Below are positions 1 through 12,183 of a DNA stretch of 64,000 bases, piece by piece. This DNA comes from Amblyomma americanum (lineage: Eukaryota > Arthropoda > Arachnida > Ixodida > Ixodidae): assembly GCF_052857255.1 (NCBI RefSeq), contig NC_135504.1, positions 133,784,929 through 133,848,928 of the forward strand. The letters run 5' to 3'. Within the stretch, counting starts at the first letter, position 1; each line of letters starts with the position of its first letter. A program made the translations under genes and the position numbers. The notes beneath the pieces were generated by a model. The model had not been told where the DNA came from and searched no databases. It saw nothing but the letters and a program-made list of their open reading frames with translations.

Positions 1-2689
1 AACAATTTTCTGGACATTTATACAAGCATATCTGGCGGCGGTAAGGAGCTCTGCCTCCGGCAAGGGCATTTTCGAACAAAAAATCAGTTTCTGCAGAAAG
101 ATCACTGTCATGAATTACCGTTTCTTTTGTTATGGACTGAGTATCTGCATTTTTCAGAACAGACTGGTTTCTGAAACAACAAAACAAGCAAATGCATTAC
201 AAATGCGAGCAAAGGGGTAAAAAATTACGAATGTTTATTGAAGAGCGAAGACACCCGCGTAGAATTAGTTTATACACAAAACAGGCCGACTGAAGCCATT
301 CGGCTCTGATAACACTGGCACGATGAATGCCAATCTAATTAGAAGCACCAATAGCAAGCTAATAAAAAGAACCTTGTGCACAACGCGGCAGGCAACAAGA
401 AAAGCAACCCTCATCAGCCGGACCACAATCAAGCGAGTTCGATGGCTCGCGCGCGCTTTTTACGGGAGAATTTTCGAGTACAGAAAAGCCTTTGTGTGGG
501 CCGCGTTTAATAATAGGAGTGGTATCCTAAGAAAACATAACACGAAAACGTAACACCAGAAAAATTCCACAGATAAAAATCCCACTGAAATTCAAGAGAA
601 ACTGCTGTATGTTTCTCTTAACGCGTTATCAGCCCTTTTTCGAAATTGAATTCACTTTAATGCTATGGCAACCAGAAAATCAAATATTATATCCCCTAAT
701 TCTTCAAAATAACTGAATCTATACCCCGTCCGCTTTGAATTATGCCGGCCTCATAACATCACGATCTAAACCACGCAGTAGACCATTGCAGTGGAAGCTC
801 TTTAGGGTCGTCGCATTTCGACAGAGAGCTGCAGACGTCGCCTACGTTTGCTGCACGCTGCGTTGACTCTCCCGTCGCAAAGCAGGACTACAATCCTTAA
901 TGCCTTTGGTTACAGCTCACGACCTTTAATTGCGCGGCTGGGCTGCGCCAAGGAGGTTAAGCACCAAACTTCATAACACTCGCTGCAGTTACTTTTTCTT
1001 TTCCTTGGTACTCATTTTAAGCCACCACTCAAACAAAAGCCCTCTGCATTACAAAGCTATCTGGACGCTTATGATAACGCTGGAATGGGATAGCATTACA
1101 TCTCACATTTGTTGCAGCTTGCGTTGCAACTTCTGAGTGCGTTTCCGAAAGTTTCTTTGCTAATGTTTCTGCTTCAAACCATATTTGGAGTGCTGGCTGT
1201 AGTAGCAGCTATTCACGATGCCGTAACTGTGCCGCAATTTGCATACACTGCCAGGCCCACTTATAACGGCCACAGATGTAACGAACGCTCCCCTATTACG
1301 AAAAATAGATGGAGGTAATGTTTAAATATGTATTGCGTCTCGGAAACAACATATTGTGGCCGCACCAATCGCTTATATCTAACAGGCAGGAGCTGTAACC
1401 TTAACGTCAATAGTTGAAAAACCCACGCTTCCAGCAAGCATCGACACTACATAGAATCTTACAGTCCCAACGGCACTGCGCCTGAAAGAATACGGTGACA
1501 AAAAAGAGCAATAAAAGGACCAGTTAAACTGCAGATACGTCCCACCAAGCTGGCGCTGATGGCCTACAGGGTCCATCTTTGCGTGTATGTGTGCTGGCTG
1601 GCAGAAAAAAGCATCAAAAGTAGGAAAATTGCGGAGGGTGCAAGACAGGGGCAGCGTCGAAAATGAAGCCACTGCGCGTGGTTAGGGATCGAATAACGGG
1701 AGTGATTTAGAAATTTCAAAGCATTGCTGACCCAGCTGGTCACGTGGTACGCGCCGCGGGCTTAGTCGACTCTCCACAACTTGTGCTTTCAGCGCGTGAG
1801 CATAGCGTGCAGGCAGCAACGAAGGCAGCTGATACGTTGTGCTCGCACCTGCGCTGCGCTACCTTCGTAGCTCCATGGGTCCAGGAACGAAGACGACGCT
1901 GTTGAAACGCATATGAAAACACACCGTTTTTTAGAGGCAACGCACCGTTGTTGCAGAGGTGGTCGTAAGTCGCGTGGGAGGACTTAGTTCGCGCGGACGT
2001 CGACTTAGCAGACACGTGCTCTAACGAAGCCACTGCACGAAAAGTACGAGCACTCCCATACCGCCAAGAATATGATTAGGGAGGCCGACCTGTAAACTAT
2101 TGAAGAGTGATTAGTTTGAACGCGGACTTAAGGCAGGTAGTTGGTGGCAAATATGCCACCCTATAAAATTTTACAATTTGGCCTGCTTTCAAGTGAGCGC
2201 CCGTAACTGACTTTCTTAAGACATGAAGGCTATTTGCGACACACTTTGTATTTTTGGCTCTAATTTGAAATGCCCATTTATACCGAATTTAAGATAGAAC
2301 AAACGAAATCCGAATGGCCTGCAATTTGGGTATAAGGGAGGTCGACCTCGAAATGCATGTGGCACTGAGCTATGTATGAGGGATTAAAATGGTGCGAAGC
2401 GATGGTCACAGTGACAACGAATATTTTATATTTGATGAATAAGTATAAATGAAAAAATTAAGTATCTGTAGAATGTTGAATCACTTGAACAGTAAAAGCA
2501 GGTAGTAAGCTATGTAACGTACTGCTTTGTTCTTCACCATATATATATTGTGTAGGTTAGTTTGGGTAGTACTGCCCCCTACAAGGAAGCAGTTCTTCAC
2601 ATGCCACAAGAAGTACGTAGCGTATATTATTAATTTAACCGGTTTGCATAGAGAGGAGGGGAAGTTTGTATGCATTTAAACGCAGGTTG
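1..2689. other. No recognisable gene, AT-rich DNA
   Basis: Only short open frames of 60-100 codons occur here, on both strands, and none shows a family motif. The stretch at about 1740-2040 is richer in G+C than its surroundings but its translations show nothing I recognise. I see no RNA gene, array or clear repeat boundary. It is probably intergenic or intronic sequence with repeats too old to identify by eye. Confidence 0.5.
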
Positions 2690-3450
2690 GTATTTTTTTT
2701 TCACAGGTGGTAATAAGAGGGTCCGAACTAATATTCTTGTCAAAGAAATTTTGTAGAGGTTTTTACAGCGTCTGGAATTTCTATATTATATTAGGTAGCG
2801 CTTCCGTTTTTAGAGTACTTAGTGTCAAAGAATTTGCTGTGCTCCATGATTTCAATTTTTCTAATATACTGTTAATATTTGAAACCAGCCATGGAATCTT
2901 ATTCCCTTTGACCAAGACACTTCTATTGTTTGCTTTAAGAACATACTTTGGAGCCATGCTACTAAATGTTACGTCGTTAATGCGAAAAAAAATAATAGCG
3001 GCCCTAAAATAGCTCAATGGACGACTCCATTCGCTTTCGGTTATCGTTCAAACGTCCTTGTCTATAATTATAGTTTGTTGTCAAAACATTAAGTAAGATT
3101 TTAGAAGTAAAACTGCTGTGCCATGGATTGCATTTTTTCTAACTTTTTAAACAGAGTCTGATGGTCGAGCCGATCAAACGCTTTCGAGAAATACTACGAG
3201 AGTCCATGCATAATTTTCTGTTGTGTGCAGCGAGGATTATCTCTTTATGCCTTAGTACACCTGTTTCAGTGAAACTGTTTTGGTGGAAACCATGTTGTGA
3301 CGCATTAATTAAATTATTCTTTGTGCAGAAGTTGACAAGTGTTTTACGGATTATTGTCTTGGAGCCTTCAGAAAAGGTACAGACTATAGAAATTCGTGTA
3401 GAGTTTGGATTATCGCTTTATTGCCACTTTTTAAAATTATAATAACCTTG
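2690..3450 (-). pseudogene. Decayed LINE reverse transcriptase remnant
   Basis: The minus strand, read across several frames, gives a chain of non-LTR RT blocks in the right order. First comes a QHGF block near 3290 (NASQHGF), then a frame-shifted SKAFDRLDHQTLF-like motif A near 3150. A degenerate ILGPLLFFF block near motif B lies at about 3010, followed by WSTANSLTLSTLKTEA at 2800-2850, which matches the Ws..NsL..n..KT block that follows the YADD motif. Stops and frameshifts separate the blocks, so nothing can be expressed as one protein. The block style is that of CR1/L2 or Jockey-type LINEs without visible RNase H. No 5' ORF or endonuclease was seen upstream. Confidence 0.6.
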
Positions 3451-4817
3451 GAGATTTACCTTAGTAACGGAGAACAGACTGCTGACGAAGCCACCTCATA
3501 AATAAAAGTCACTAAAAGAAAATAATACTGAGCACTTATTTAACTGGAATATCTGGACGCTATCGATATGACGAACTTGGCTGTTGTTCAGAGCGGTTAA
3601 ATATAGTACACATTTAACGCTCATATATTGGCTTAAAATATAAGCTGTGGCTATACTAGGTTTTCCCCTCCTCGTCGATTGAAGTTTCTGAGAACAGTGG
3701 ACAGTATAAAAAATTAAGTTCGGTAAGTTTTGTTTCGTGTGTGCACCGGCACTCAAAAAAGTGCTCTTTGACAAAGGGTGACTATGGCGTTCGATGTGGC
3801 GCTTTGTTGAATTTTTCCTCACGTATTCACTGCTTTAAAGACTTTTTGCTGGAACTGATCTTCAGGTTTCAGTAATCGGCTCTTTTTCCCTTAAAGACGA
3901 ATAAAACTAAGATAGCCTTTGTAATCAAAGATATTAAATTTCTTTATCTTTATATTGGCAGCTGTGGATGACCAATGCCCCGATGTACGGATGGTATTAT
4001 GATTTGTTTCAAGATAAGTTTATTGTAGCTTCTCTGTTAGTTTAATGGTCGGCATGCTCAGCGTTTTGTCCACGTCTTTTGATCATGTTCAGCCGTGACA
4101 GCGTGTAAAAGAGCTTCAGGCAATTTCGATACCGATGGAAACCAAACAAAATAAACCAGAAATACAACTGCTGTTGAAATAGATATTAATAATGCATGCG
4201 AAATTCCTTTTTTTTCTTGTATATTCTTCCTAAAGCTCATTAATTGCGTTCAATACGGATCCGAGTGATTTATGGCAGCCTATTAGTGTGGGAAATTTTC
4301 GCACTCTGCTTCGACCTCTTGAGGCGAGACTGAAAAAGAGTGAACTGTTTTGGGTGGCGGTCAAGTGTTGAATCCAAGCGCGTGCCTCGATCAGGCCGTG
4401 AATGTATACGGTTTTGACGGGCGGCCACCGAGCACAGGGTCTTTTTAGGCTGTAGGCACAGTTTATCACGACGCGAATTAAAATGCAGAGTTAAACGCAG
4501 AACAGCCGACTGTCATTATATATAGTAGGAGACGAAGAAAGCGCTGTGGTCCCCTAGTTCTGCGGAAACAGTGCGTATGGCCTTAAACATTCAAAATTCC
4601 CGCATCTAGGCAGGTGACGGAGTTCGCACAATAGAATGTAACAAGAAAGTAAAGCAAGTCTAGTGGCAGAAGGTACTGCTAAGCATATAGAATGTAAATG
4701 CGGAGAGGTCCACTTCTGCAACGCACATGCTATAAGAGGCCACATCAACAACTGCCGTGGCGGGCGAGTGGCCATGCTGATTTGTACAGTGTAACATTTC
4801 AACCTTTCAGCATTTTC
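3451..4817. other. No recognisable gene
   Basis: Short unremarkable open frames on both strands. I looked for endonuclease motifs of the LINE remnant to the left and saw none. The right edge is the repetitive 3' tail of the LINE that follows. Confidence 0.5.
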
Positions 4818-4850
4818 ACTTCACTTCACTTCACTTCACTTTATTACCTT
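4818..4850 (-). repeat. LINE 3' tail, (GTGAA)n with polyadenylation signal
   Basis: Read on the minus strand, the element ends with GGTAATAAAGTGAAGTGAAG and further GTGAA units, about five in all. AATAAA lies directly before the pentamers. Tandem short-repeat tails like this are normal for CR1/L2-type LINEs and mark the 3' end of the insertion. Confidence 0.8.
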
Positions 4851-4914
4851 AAAGACCCCACTTGGGGGTGTTACATAAGGGGTGGGAGTACAAATATGGG
4901 TTGAATATGGTTGC

Positions 4915-6570
4915 TTACATGATATTTATGAAATGCATATTTAAATTGTTCACAAAACTTGATTGGCAGGTGATGGAATCAACGTCGTGGGGAAGGCCAT
5001 TCCAGTCTTTAGCAGTGCGAAGAAAAAAGGATGCGGAAAAAGTGACGGTGCGGGAGCGTTGGCATGACACTTGCAGTGGATGGCCGGTGCGATGAGATAT
5101 GCGAGCCGGCGGTGTGATGTAGGGTGGTTGTCCGAGGGAACTGTAAAAAAACTTATGAAACAGACTAAGAGAAGCAATGCGACGACGATGGGCAAGAGTT
5201 GATAAACCTGATTGTCGTTTAAGTGACGATACACTGATGTCGTATGAATAGGCAGAATGAATGAACCTCGTGGCGCGATTTTGGACAGATTCTAGTGAAC
5301 TGATGAGATATGCTTGTTGCGGGCTCCAGATAGCAGATGCGTATTATAGTTTTGGTCGAATGAGTGATTGGTAGGCGAGAAGTTTAATACTTTGAGGGGC
5401 GTGCCGTAGGTGACGTTTCAAAAAACCCAATGACCGGTTAGCTGATGCGACGATGTTCGTTACATGAGAGCGCCAGGAGAGATCCTGGCACAAGGTGACA
5501 CCTAGGTACTTGTATGAGTATACAGATTCTAGTGGAACGTTAGCAACGGAGTAAGAGAAAATATGGGGGTTACGCCGGCGGTGAAAAGATACGAGTTTAC
5601 ATTTATTAGGATTAAGCGACATTAGCCAGTCATCGCACCAGGCATGCACTGTGTCAATGTCGTTTTGCAGCTGTGATTGGTCAAAGGTGTTGGAAATCGT
5701 GTGGTAAATAACGCAGTCGTCTGCAAACAGACGAACATTGCAAACCAGGTTTGAGGGTAAGTCGTTTATGTAGATTAAGAATAGGAGGGGAGCAAGTACA
5801 GAACCTTGGGGTACGCCTGATGTTACTGGAAGAGGGTTGGAACTCTGGCTATTAACGAGATCAAACTGGGAGCGCTTAGAAAGAAATTCTTCGATCCACA
5901 ATAAGACGTTAGGATGCAGTTTTAGCATGGTTAGTTTTAGCAGTAAACGCCTGTGGGGAACTTTATCAAATGCTTTAGCAAAGTCTAGAAAAATAGCGTC
6001 AGTTTGTAAATTTAGGTCGAGGTTAGAGTGAACGTCATGAAGAAAGACGGCCAGTTGAGTTTCACATGACAAACCCTTGCGAAACCCGTGTTGTGAGGGA
6101 TGAAAGAAGTTGATAGCGTCAAGAAAGTCCATGATTTGAGAATAGATGACGTGTTCCATGATTTTGCAAGGTATGCTGGTTAATGATATCGGACGGTAAT
6201 TTAAAGGAGAATCTTTGTTACCGGACTTAAAGACGGGAATGACCTTTCCCACTTTCCAGTCATCCGGAATGAAACCTGTAGAAAGCGACTGTGAAAACAA
6301 TAACAATAAGTACATTGCAGAAATATTATTAGTGTTGCGCAGTATTTTGGAGTTAATTTCGTCGACGCCGGCCGATGATGAAGTTTTAAGGTGTTCAATG
6401 AGCGAGGTAATGCCGGCTTCAGAAAACGCGATAGCAGGCATGCTGGACTCTATATTGACGGCGAAAGTTGCAGTTGGTGGGTGAATTTCATTAGTGAACA
6501 CAGATGAAAAGGCGTTATTAAAAATGTCAGCGCACTCAATGTCATCAGCTTCCTCTCCAGACTTTAGTTA
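4915..6570 (-). pseudogene. LINE ORF2, reverse transcriptase part (element 1)
   Basis: Encodes the RT half of ORF2, which copies the element's RNA at a nicked chromosomal target. In order I see YRPISLTS, QHGFRKG, motif A (IFLDFAKAFDKVP), motif B (GVPQGSVLAPLLF), motif C (LFADDCVIY) and the SYKYLGV block. The reading frame is entered by a frameshift near 6570 from the endonuclease frame. An in-frame TAA at 5344-5346 interrupts it after LIRPKL; beyond it the frame runs on through LSTLAHRRRI and WNGLP blocks to a TAA at 4915-4917, which I take as the true end. There is no RNase H. The catalytic FADD is intact, so the damage is from stops and the shift. Confidence 0.85.
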
Positions 6571-7747
6571 GAGTGATGGTATGTGCCGGGTGCTCACTTA
6601 TGACCTGCCAAAACTTTCTGGGATTGGAAGTCAACAATTTGGGGAGGTCGTTGTGAAGGAAAGAGTATTTTGCGTACCGAATATCTGATAGGTAGGTGCG
6701 TTCGGCTGTATAGTATTTTTCCCATGCGCACTCGTCGTATTGCTTTAATTTTGCCGCACGGAAAAGGCGCTTCTTTTTATTGTCGAGTCTTTTTATCGTT
6801 TTGGTATACCATGGTTTCTGGCGGTCCGAGTGGAAGCTTATTTTGGGGATGTATCTATCGGTTAGTTCGCTAACCTTTTTCTTAAAACGGGACCAATTGT
6901 CATTTACTGAATTATCGTGAAAAGATGCTTCAAATGTTGTGAGATATTGGTTTAATTCAAGACTAAAGGCTTCATAGTTTCCTTTGTCGTAGAGGCGAAT
7001 AGTTTTGTTTTGATTCTGGCGTCGTGATGGGTGGAACTCAAATGTGGCGTGGATTACTTTATGGTCGCTGATTTCGCGTAGATAAGTGATAGATGAGAGG
7101 GCTTCCGGGTGGGTAGTCAGGATTAGATCTAGGATGTTTGCACCGCGGGTCGGTTCAGATACCACTTGAGTTAAGTTGAAGTTTAGGGAGACCTCGATAA
7201 AATCATTCGCTTCCCTGTTGCCGACAGCTGTCTGTGTCTGCCAGTTGATTTCTGGAAAATTGAAGTCTCCAAAAAGAATGATATGCGCTTTTGGGTATTT
7301 CCTCGTTATTTGGCTGATCACGTCGTTAAGAATTCGAGAGAAATCGGAGTTGGTATTTGGCGCTCTATAACAAACGCCCAGCAGTACGGTTTGGGGCGCA
7401 GCGCGACAAAGTAGCCATACTATCTCAAGGTCTGATGGAATATTAATAACTGTACACGAGAACTGATTGCTAACTGCGATGAAAACGCCTCCACCTCGAG
7501 CGGATGTGCGATCTTTGCGAAGAAGGTTAAAATTCGGTAAGTCAGCAAGAACTTCAGTATCGGTGATGCCATTAGTGAGCCATGTTTCGGTAAGTATCAG
7601 CAAGTTACTAGCAGATGAACACACAAGATTGGAGATGATTTCACGTTTCGGAAGAAAACTACGTATGTTTGTGAAAATCGCCGAAAAGGAAAGATTAGGC
7701 TGGGGGGTGGTAGGTACATGAGCGGCTGGGGGCTGGCGGCGCAGCAA
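6545..7747 (-). pseudogene. LINE ORF2, endonuclease part (element 1)
   Basis: Apurinic/apyrimidinic-type endonuclease that would nick the target site. Visible motifs are FTNIRSFL, LLILTETWL (catalytic E), GVCYRAPN, LFGDFNFPEINW and SDHKVIHATF (catalytic D/H). The frame is uninterrupted for 400 codons, then a one-base change near 6570 sends it to a premature TGA at 6545-6547, just after the NPRKFWQVI block that normally links to the RT. The first codons have no ATG and lie directly after the ORF1 stop in the same frame, so the true start is uncertain. Confidence 0.85.
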
Positions 7748-7750
7748 CCG

Positions 7751-8608
7751 CTATGGTATCTCTTTTACAGATTGCGATGGTTCGTCGAAGATATATCGTC
7801 GGGAACCGATGAACAGGGTTTTGTATCGCAAAGAAAAACGGTTAGTCTTGCTTTTGGCAAATGTAACTAGATGTTTGCGCACATTGCGAACGCGGCGTGA
7901 AAAATCTTCACCGACGGAGTAGTTAGTGTTCTTGAATTTGCGGCCATTAGCTAGAATTTCGTCCTTCGTTTTGAAAAGTGCGAATTTGGCAATTAACGGA
8001 CGGCAGCGATCAGGTTCGTGGCGCCCAAGACGGTGAGTGCGGTCTATTGTTTTGGGGTCGAGGGTGATGTCCAAAAATTCGGAGCAATGGCGAATTAGTA
8101 GCTTTTAAGAGTCGGCCCACGTTTCAGATGGGTCAGGGTCCGGAATGTTGTAGAATATGAGGTTGTTTCTTCGTGATTGGTTTTCTGCTTCGTCTATGCG
8201 ATCCTCGAGATCACAGAGCTGGCGAGTTGCCTGGGTGGTGTGAGTGCTTAGGCCTTCTATCTCTGTGCGTAGTGACTGTATGGTTTGGTAATGACCTTCA
8301 AGAGCGCTGATGCGCCTGCTTAGATCAGAAATAAGGTTGTCTGTTGTTAGTAACTGGTTTTTGAGGTCTGTAACTTCCGCGATTAATGTCGACTGACCGG
8401 TGGACAATTTTTAGAGTTCCGTAACTACAGTTTCGAGTGAGGCAGGGCCGTGGTTAGTCTCTATGTCGCCGGACAACAAAAGCAAGGAAATAATGGCATC
8501 AGAACACTCAGTGACAATGGCAAGGCAGCATTGCGGGCTCGGCAGCTGTATCAAAAAGTAATCACTAGATTTCTTAGCGTAAAGACAACATGGCTTACTA
8601 ACCTGCAT
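7751..8608 (-). pseudogene. LINE ORF1 with 2A-like leader, coiled coil and C-terminal domain (element 1)
   Basis: RNA-binding ORF1 protein of the LINE. I place the start at the ATG at 8606-8608 (MQVSKPC), because the unrelated copy fragment at 43420 begins with the same MQVS leader. A hydrophobic leader (IISLLLLSG) ends in GDIETNHGP at 8444-8470, a 2A-like motif with P changed to H. After it come a predicted coiled coil (ALEGHYQTIQSLRTEIEGL), the R-NNLIFYNIP block typical of LINE ORF1 proteins and a basic C-terminal domain. TAA codons at 8411-8413 and 8105-8107 interrupt it in frame; both flanking parts are in the same frame. The TAG at 7751-7753 ends it, three bases before the ORF2 frame. 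Confidence 0.75.
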
Positions 8609-8985
8609 GGCGAAGCAGAACGGGTTAAGCGACCGCATCGTGGCACAGCCACCGAGCCCACAAAGCGACGCCGGTGGCCGAAGCTGCTTAAAAGCTGGAG
8701 CGGGAGAGGATGTTGATGGCGATGGTGTTTCCAACTGTCTGTCGAGGGTGCAGTGCACTGGTGAGGTCAGCGCACGATCGGGCGAAGCGGTGATGGCGCA
8801 AGGCTGGCACATATCGGTTCGGTTGAGAGCGGGCGTCCATTCCGGCGAGATGTCCGGTGGACAGGCAGCTAGTGGGGCGGGGAAAAGCGTGGTAATCCAG
8901 AGGGGAGCGATCACCTGCATAGCGAGACAGAACGGGGTAAGCGACCGCATCGTGGCACAGCCACAGAGCCCACCTTATATTTCTG

Positions 8986-11401
8986 CCTGGGGGTCAACGC
9001 TCCTACGTTTGTTGCGCGATTAAAGAAAACAAATCATTCCAGCGGTCCAAAAAACCTGTCATTTAGTGTTGCCCGTGTGACTTCGTGATGTCCTGTCTTG
9101 GGCCTTCTTGACAAATACTTCCAGTAGGCCTTTCTTAAAAATTTGTAGAGTTCACAGAAAAATGAAAACCAGCGAGTCTAAAGGTATTATGATTACGAGG
9201 TACTATTATGAGTCGAAAAGTATTACGAGGTATTACCATTCCAAAGGTACTCCAAGGAAATCCAAGGAAATTCGTCCAAGTAAATCTTAGACAGAAAATT
9301 ATCGCCGCTGATCCGCAAGAAAATTTTCAGATCGACATAAACTCCATAATAATGTGAGAGACAGCTCTGTAATTAAAGAGTCTGCATCAGCATATCAAAA
9401 AAGAACAATATAAGATTTTTTGAACCCCACAGACAGGCGTAAGCTCTGCTATGTAAACAGTGCCGCACTTGTGCGTTATAAATTTGATATCCTCAGCTTC
9501 TGTGCCATTTTTACGTTGTTTTTGGTGGCATCTTCTCTTTTCTGCAAAAGGGAGTTTTCCAAAATGTGGTCTCTTTTCTAGTCCGAGTTTTAAACTTCTC
9601 AGTAGATTAGCCAGTCAGGAGGCACAACTCAGCCTCTTGGTCCCAATGAAACTGAGCTGGATTTTAATAATACTATGGTTATAAATTTCATAATTATGAC
9701 TAATGATAAATATTTGCAGTGTCGCTGTGTTTTTGAGGCCTTGTGCAGTCTTTTCAGCGGCGTGTCATTTTTATTATACATGACTCTAAACGTTCAAAAA
9801 ATTGCCCGCAACTAAACTACTCCCAGGCTGACTATGATAAATTCAACGAGTAAGTGGTTGTCAGAACAAGAGTCGGGATCAAAACCGTAGCTTTCTGACT
9901 AATATTTTAAATAGCAATGCCCTAGCTTTTTAACACATTGTATATCATAACGACTAATATATTATGGTGCGTTTTCACTTTGTGTAATAGAAATATCTCA
10001 CGCACTGGCCTCAAATAAGATCACTCCTCCGAAGGCGGGGTGGAAGGGATCTTCTGCTGAACATCTTCCTATTGTGCTTGCCAGCATTATCATCTGCGTC
10101 ACTAATAGCTCATTCAACGAGATGTAGAAAATCCGCAAACGAATTTCAGAGAGACAGCGTTCACAGAGAATGCTTTCCCAATCAGTGGTGATGGAAAGTT
10201 GAGCATAAATAAGAATAGAAAATCCACTAGCCTATGGCACTAAAGATACCAGGGCATAAATTTGAAAACAATACACAAAGCAGGTGCAGTCGCTTTGCAT
10301 ATGAAATATACCAGACGAATAGAGAGTGACAAAGATTATTGTCTTCTCAAATCCAAGGTTCGTTTAATAATTGTCGCCACATTTCACTTGAAATTGTGCA
10401 TTGAGGTTTCTAAACCACTTGATTTATATATGTGTATGAACAGTTATTTTTGCGAAATCAATGAAATATGACGAGTGCAAATTTGCTATCGAATCAAATA
10501 AGAATAGCGCAGCTAAAACGAGATCGAGTATGTGCAAATTATGATATAAGCCAATCAATTCGAGCCAAATAATTAAATATACCGCACTTCGCTGCAGAAG
10601 AAACAGAAAGCTACTTTAGCGAATGTACAATGCCAAGTCAGAATATTACCTGATTACAGTTATTTCATGCTAATTAGCAAATATCCATTTCGTACTGGTG
10701 ACGAAGGCGAATAAATTCTTGCCAAATCTCAGATCACAGAGTTTATTGCTAGCAATGAGTCACGGTTCAAGAGATTTTGCATAAAACTATAGTTTGCTGG
10801 AATTGGTGGGAATCTGAAGGATTGTCTAATTTAGGAGGACATCTATCAGCATTGTGAATGCAACCGCAAGATGAGCAGCGTCGTGGCGCTGAGTACTCCT
10901 TTCCAAACTTTCCAATTGTTCCGGCATGCTCTGCGGCGTCGAAGTGGGCCATGCTTCTGACTCACTCTCAGACAAAAACTGCGGCCAGCCGTGTTCGAAA
11001 TTATAGCCAATTAATAAAGAAATATAAAATGTTCAAAACGTACTTAATTCAGTGTATAGTTTTGAAAACTCTATTTTTTGGTCACTGTATTGAATGAGAA
11101 GGTATTGTATTCACTCTTCTAATGTTCCGAATGTTTGCTCACTTGTATTCGAATACTTTAAAATCATCTGGTTCGTCGACACGAAAAAAACAGTTCCATC
11201 CTTCGGAGGATGTATTTCAGAGAGGGTTTATTCCAAAACTCAGCTGAAGGCTTTCCTTGATCACGTTTAATACACTAGAAAATCGCACGGCCATGATGCA
11301 TACGTAGTTGGCCGTTATGGGCAAGCGTGGCGCTGGTGAACATTCTTAATGTTCGCATACACTGCACTTAAATACCGCCGAAAGTTGCAGATTGGACAGC
11401 T
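8986..11401. other. No recognisable gene, AT-rich DNA
   Basis: Mostly AT-rich with only short open frames. On the minus strand at 10767-10952 a 61-codon frame contains CSSCGCIHNADRCPP, which has the spacing C-X2-C-X3-H-X4-C seen in zinc knuckles of some gypsy Gag proteins. With no neighbouring gag or pol motif I treat it as a weak hint only. Around 9180-9245 short imperfect repeats of ATTACGAGGTA-type sequence occur. Confidence 0.45.
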
Positions 11402-11540
11402 CTTGCCGTGGCTCAGTTGGCAGAGCACCAAACGCCAAATGCGGAGGTCATGGTTCTGGTCCCGTCGGCGGCATGTCGTTGTTTTTTAGCCATAGCGACA
11501 TTACGGTAGCATTTCGAGCCTTCAGCGTGGAGGCGCCGCC
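11402..11540 (+). mobile_element. tRNA-derived SINE fragment
   Basis: 11404-11475 resembles a tRNA gene: a GTGGCTCAGTTGG segment fits a polymerase III A box and GGTTCTGGTCCC a mutated B box, and the ends GCCG...CGGC can pair. The anticodon stem does not pair properly, so it is not a working tRNA. It is followed by GTTGTTTTTT and an unrelated tail. This is how tRNA-derived SINEs of ticks look. It abuts the truncated 3' end of Penelope copy A. Confidence 0.6.
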
Positions 11541-11544
11541 AACC

Positions 11545-12183
11545 TGTGATTGGGTTATTTCCATCGTTGTGGTTGAGGGTGTGACTAGTTGTTTGGATGA
11601 TTAATGATTCCAAGTGCAGGCGAGGGTATAGCTTCTTTTCGGTTGAAAGCACGTGTGCCCGACCCCAGTCGATGTCACGGTGTATAGATACTGCGTGCTC
11701 GGCGATAGCATTTGAATCCACTTTTTTGTTGCGTACATCGTTACTATGTTCTTTTAGCCGCCTCTCGAAATTTCCGGTTTCGCCAATATATGCGTAGTCA
11801 CAGTCGGAACAAGGAACCTTGTACACTACGCCTGGATATTTTTCTTTGGGAAGGGGGTCTTTGACATTTACCAACGCATGGCGCAGTTTTCTTGTCGGAA
11901 CGTAGGCGATATGAACACCAAAGGTGCGCATGATGCGTGCTAAAGCCTCGCTTAGTCCGGGAGCATAGGGCACGGCAGCACGTTTCAAGGGTGACAGAGG
12001 AGTATCGCTTGCTGGGCGACATAACTGTTTTTCCACGGATTGCACAAATGAGGTCGGGTAGTTGTTGCTTGAAAGTTCTTGTCGTATAGTTTGAAAATCA
12101 ATGGTCTGGTCTTCAAGGGAGCTGCAGATGCGTTGCGATCGTTTGAACAAGGACATAGCGACTGATTTCTTCTGTGTAACAGG
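11545..12183 (-). pseudogene. Penelope-like GIY-YIG endonuclease (copy A)
   Basis: Continuation of the copy A protein after the frameshift. It contains VYKVPCSDCDYAYIGETGNF, where the YIG and the downstream R-RLKEH (catalytic Arg region) identify the GIY-YIG nuclease, preceded by the CSDC pair typical of the Penelope version. The acidic residue region follows (LHLESLI). The normal end is missing: after TLNHNDG the sequence departs from copies B and C and the frame reads on through the neighbouring SINE to 11413. Confidence 0.85.

Larger units (their letters stand above)
4818..8985 (-). mobile_element. CR1/L2-type LINE, near full length, defective (element 1)
   Basis: A non-LTR retrotransposon on the minus strand. 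It has a 2A-bearing ORF1, an apurinic-type endonuclease, an RT without RNase H, a short 3' UTR and a tandem pentamer tail. Order and motif style (GVPQGSVLAPLLF, FADD) fit the CR1/L2 group, whose members end in short tandem repeats instead of poly(A). It carries at least four disabling lesions: in-frame TAA codons at 8411-8413, 8105-8107 and 5344-5346, and a frameshift near 6570. The 5' boundary is a guess based on where similarity to the internal 58-bp repeat ends; the 3' boundary is set by the pentamer tail. Confidence 0.8.

Noticed and set aside
10767..10952. Gag-like cysteine/histidine motif
   Set aside because: Spacing fits only a variant knuckle and nothing else of a retroelement is visible around it.
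11404..11475. Possible functional tRNA gene
   Set aside because: Anticodon stem does not pair, the B box is mutated, and a SINE-like tail follows.
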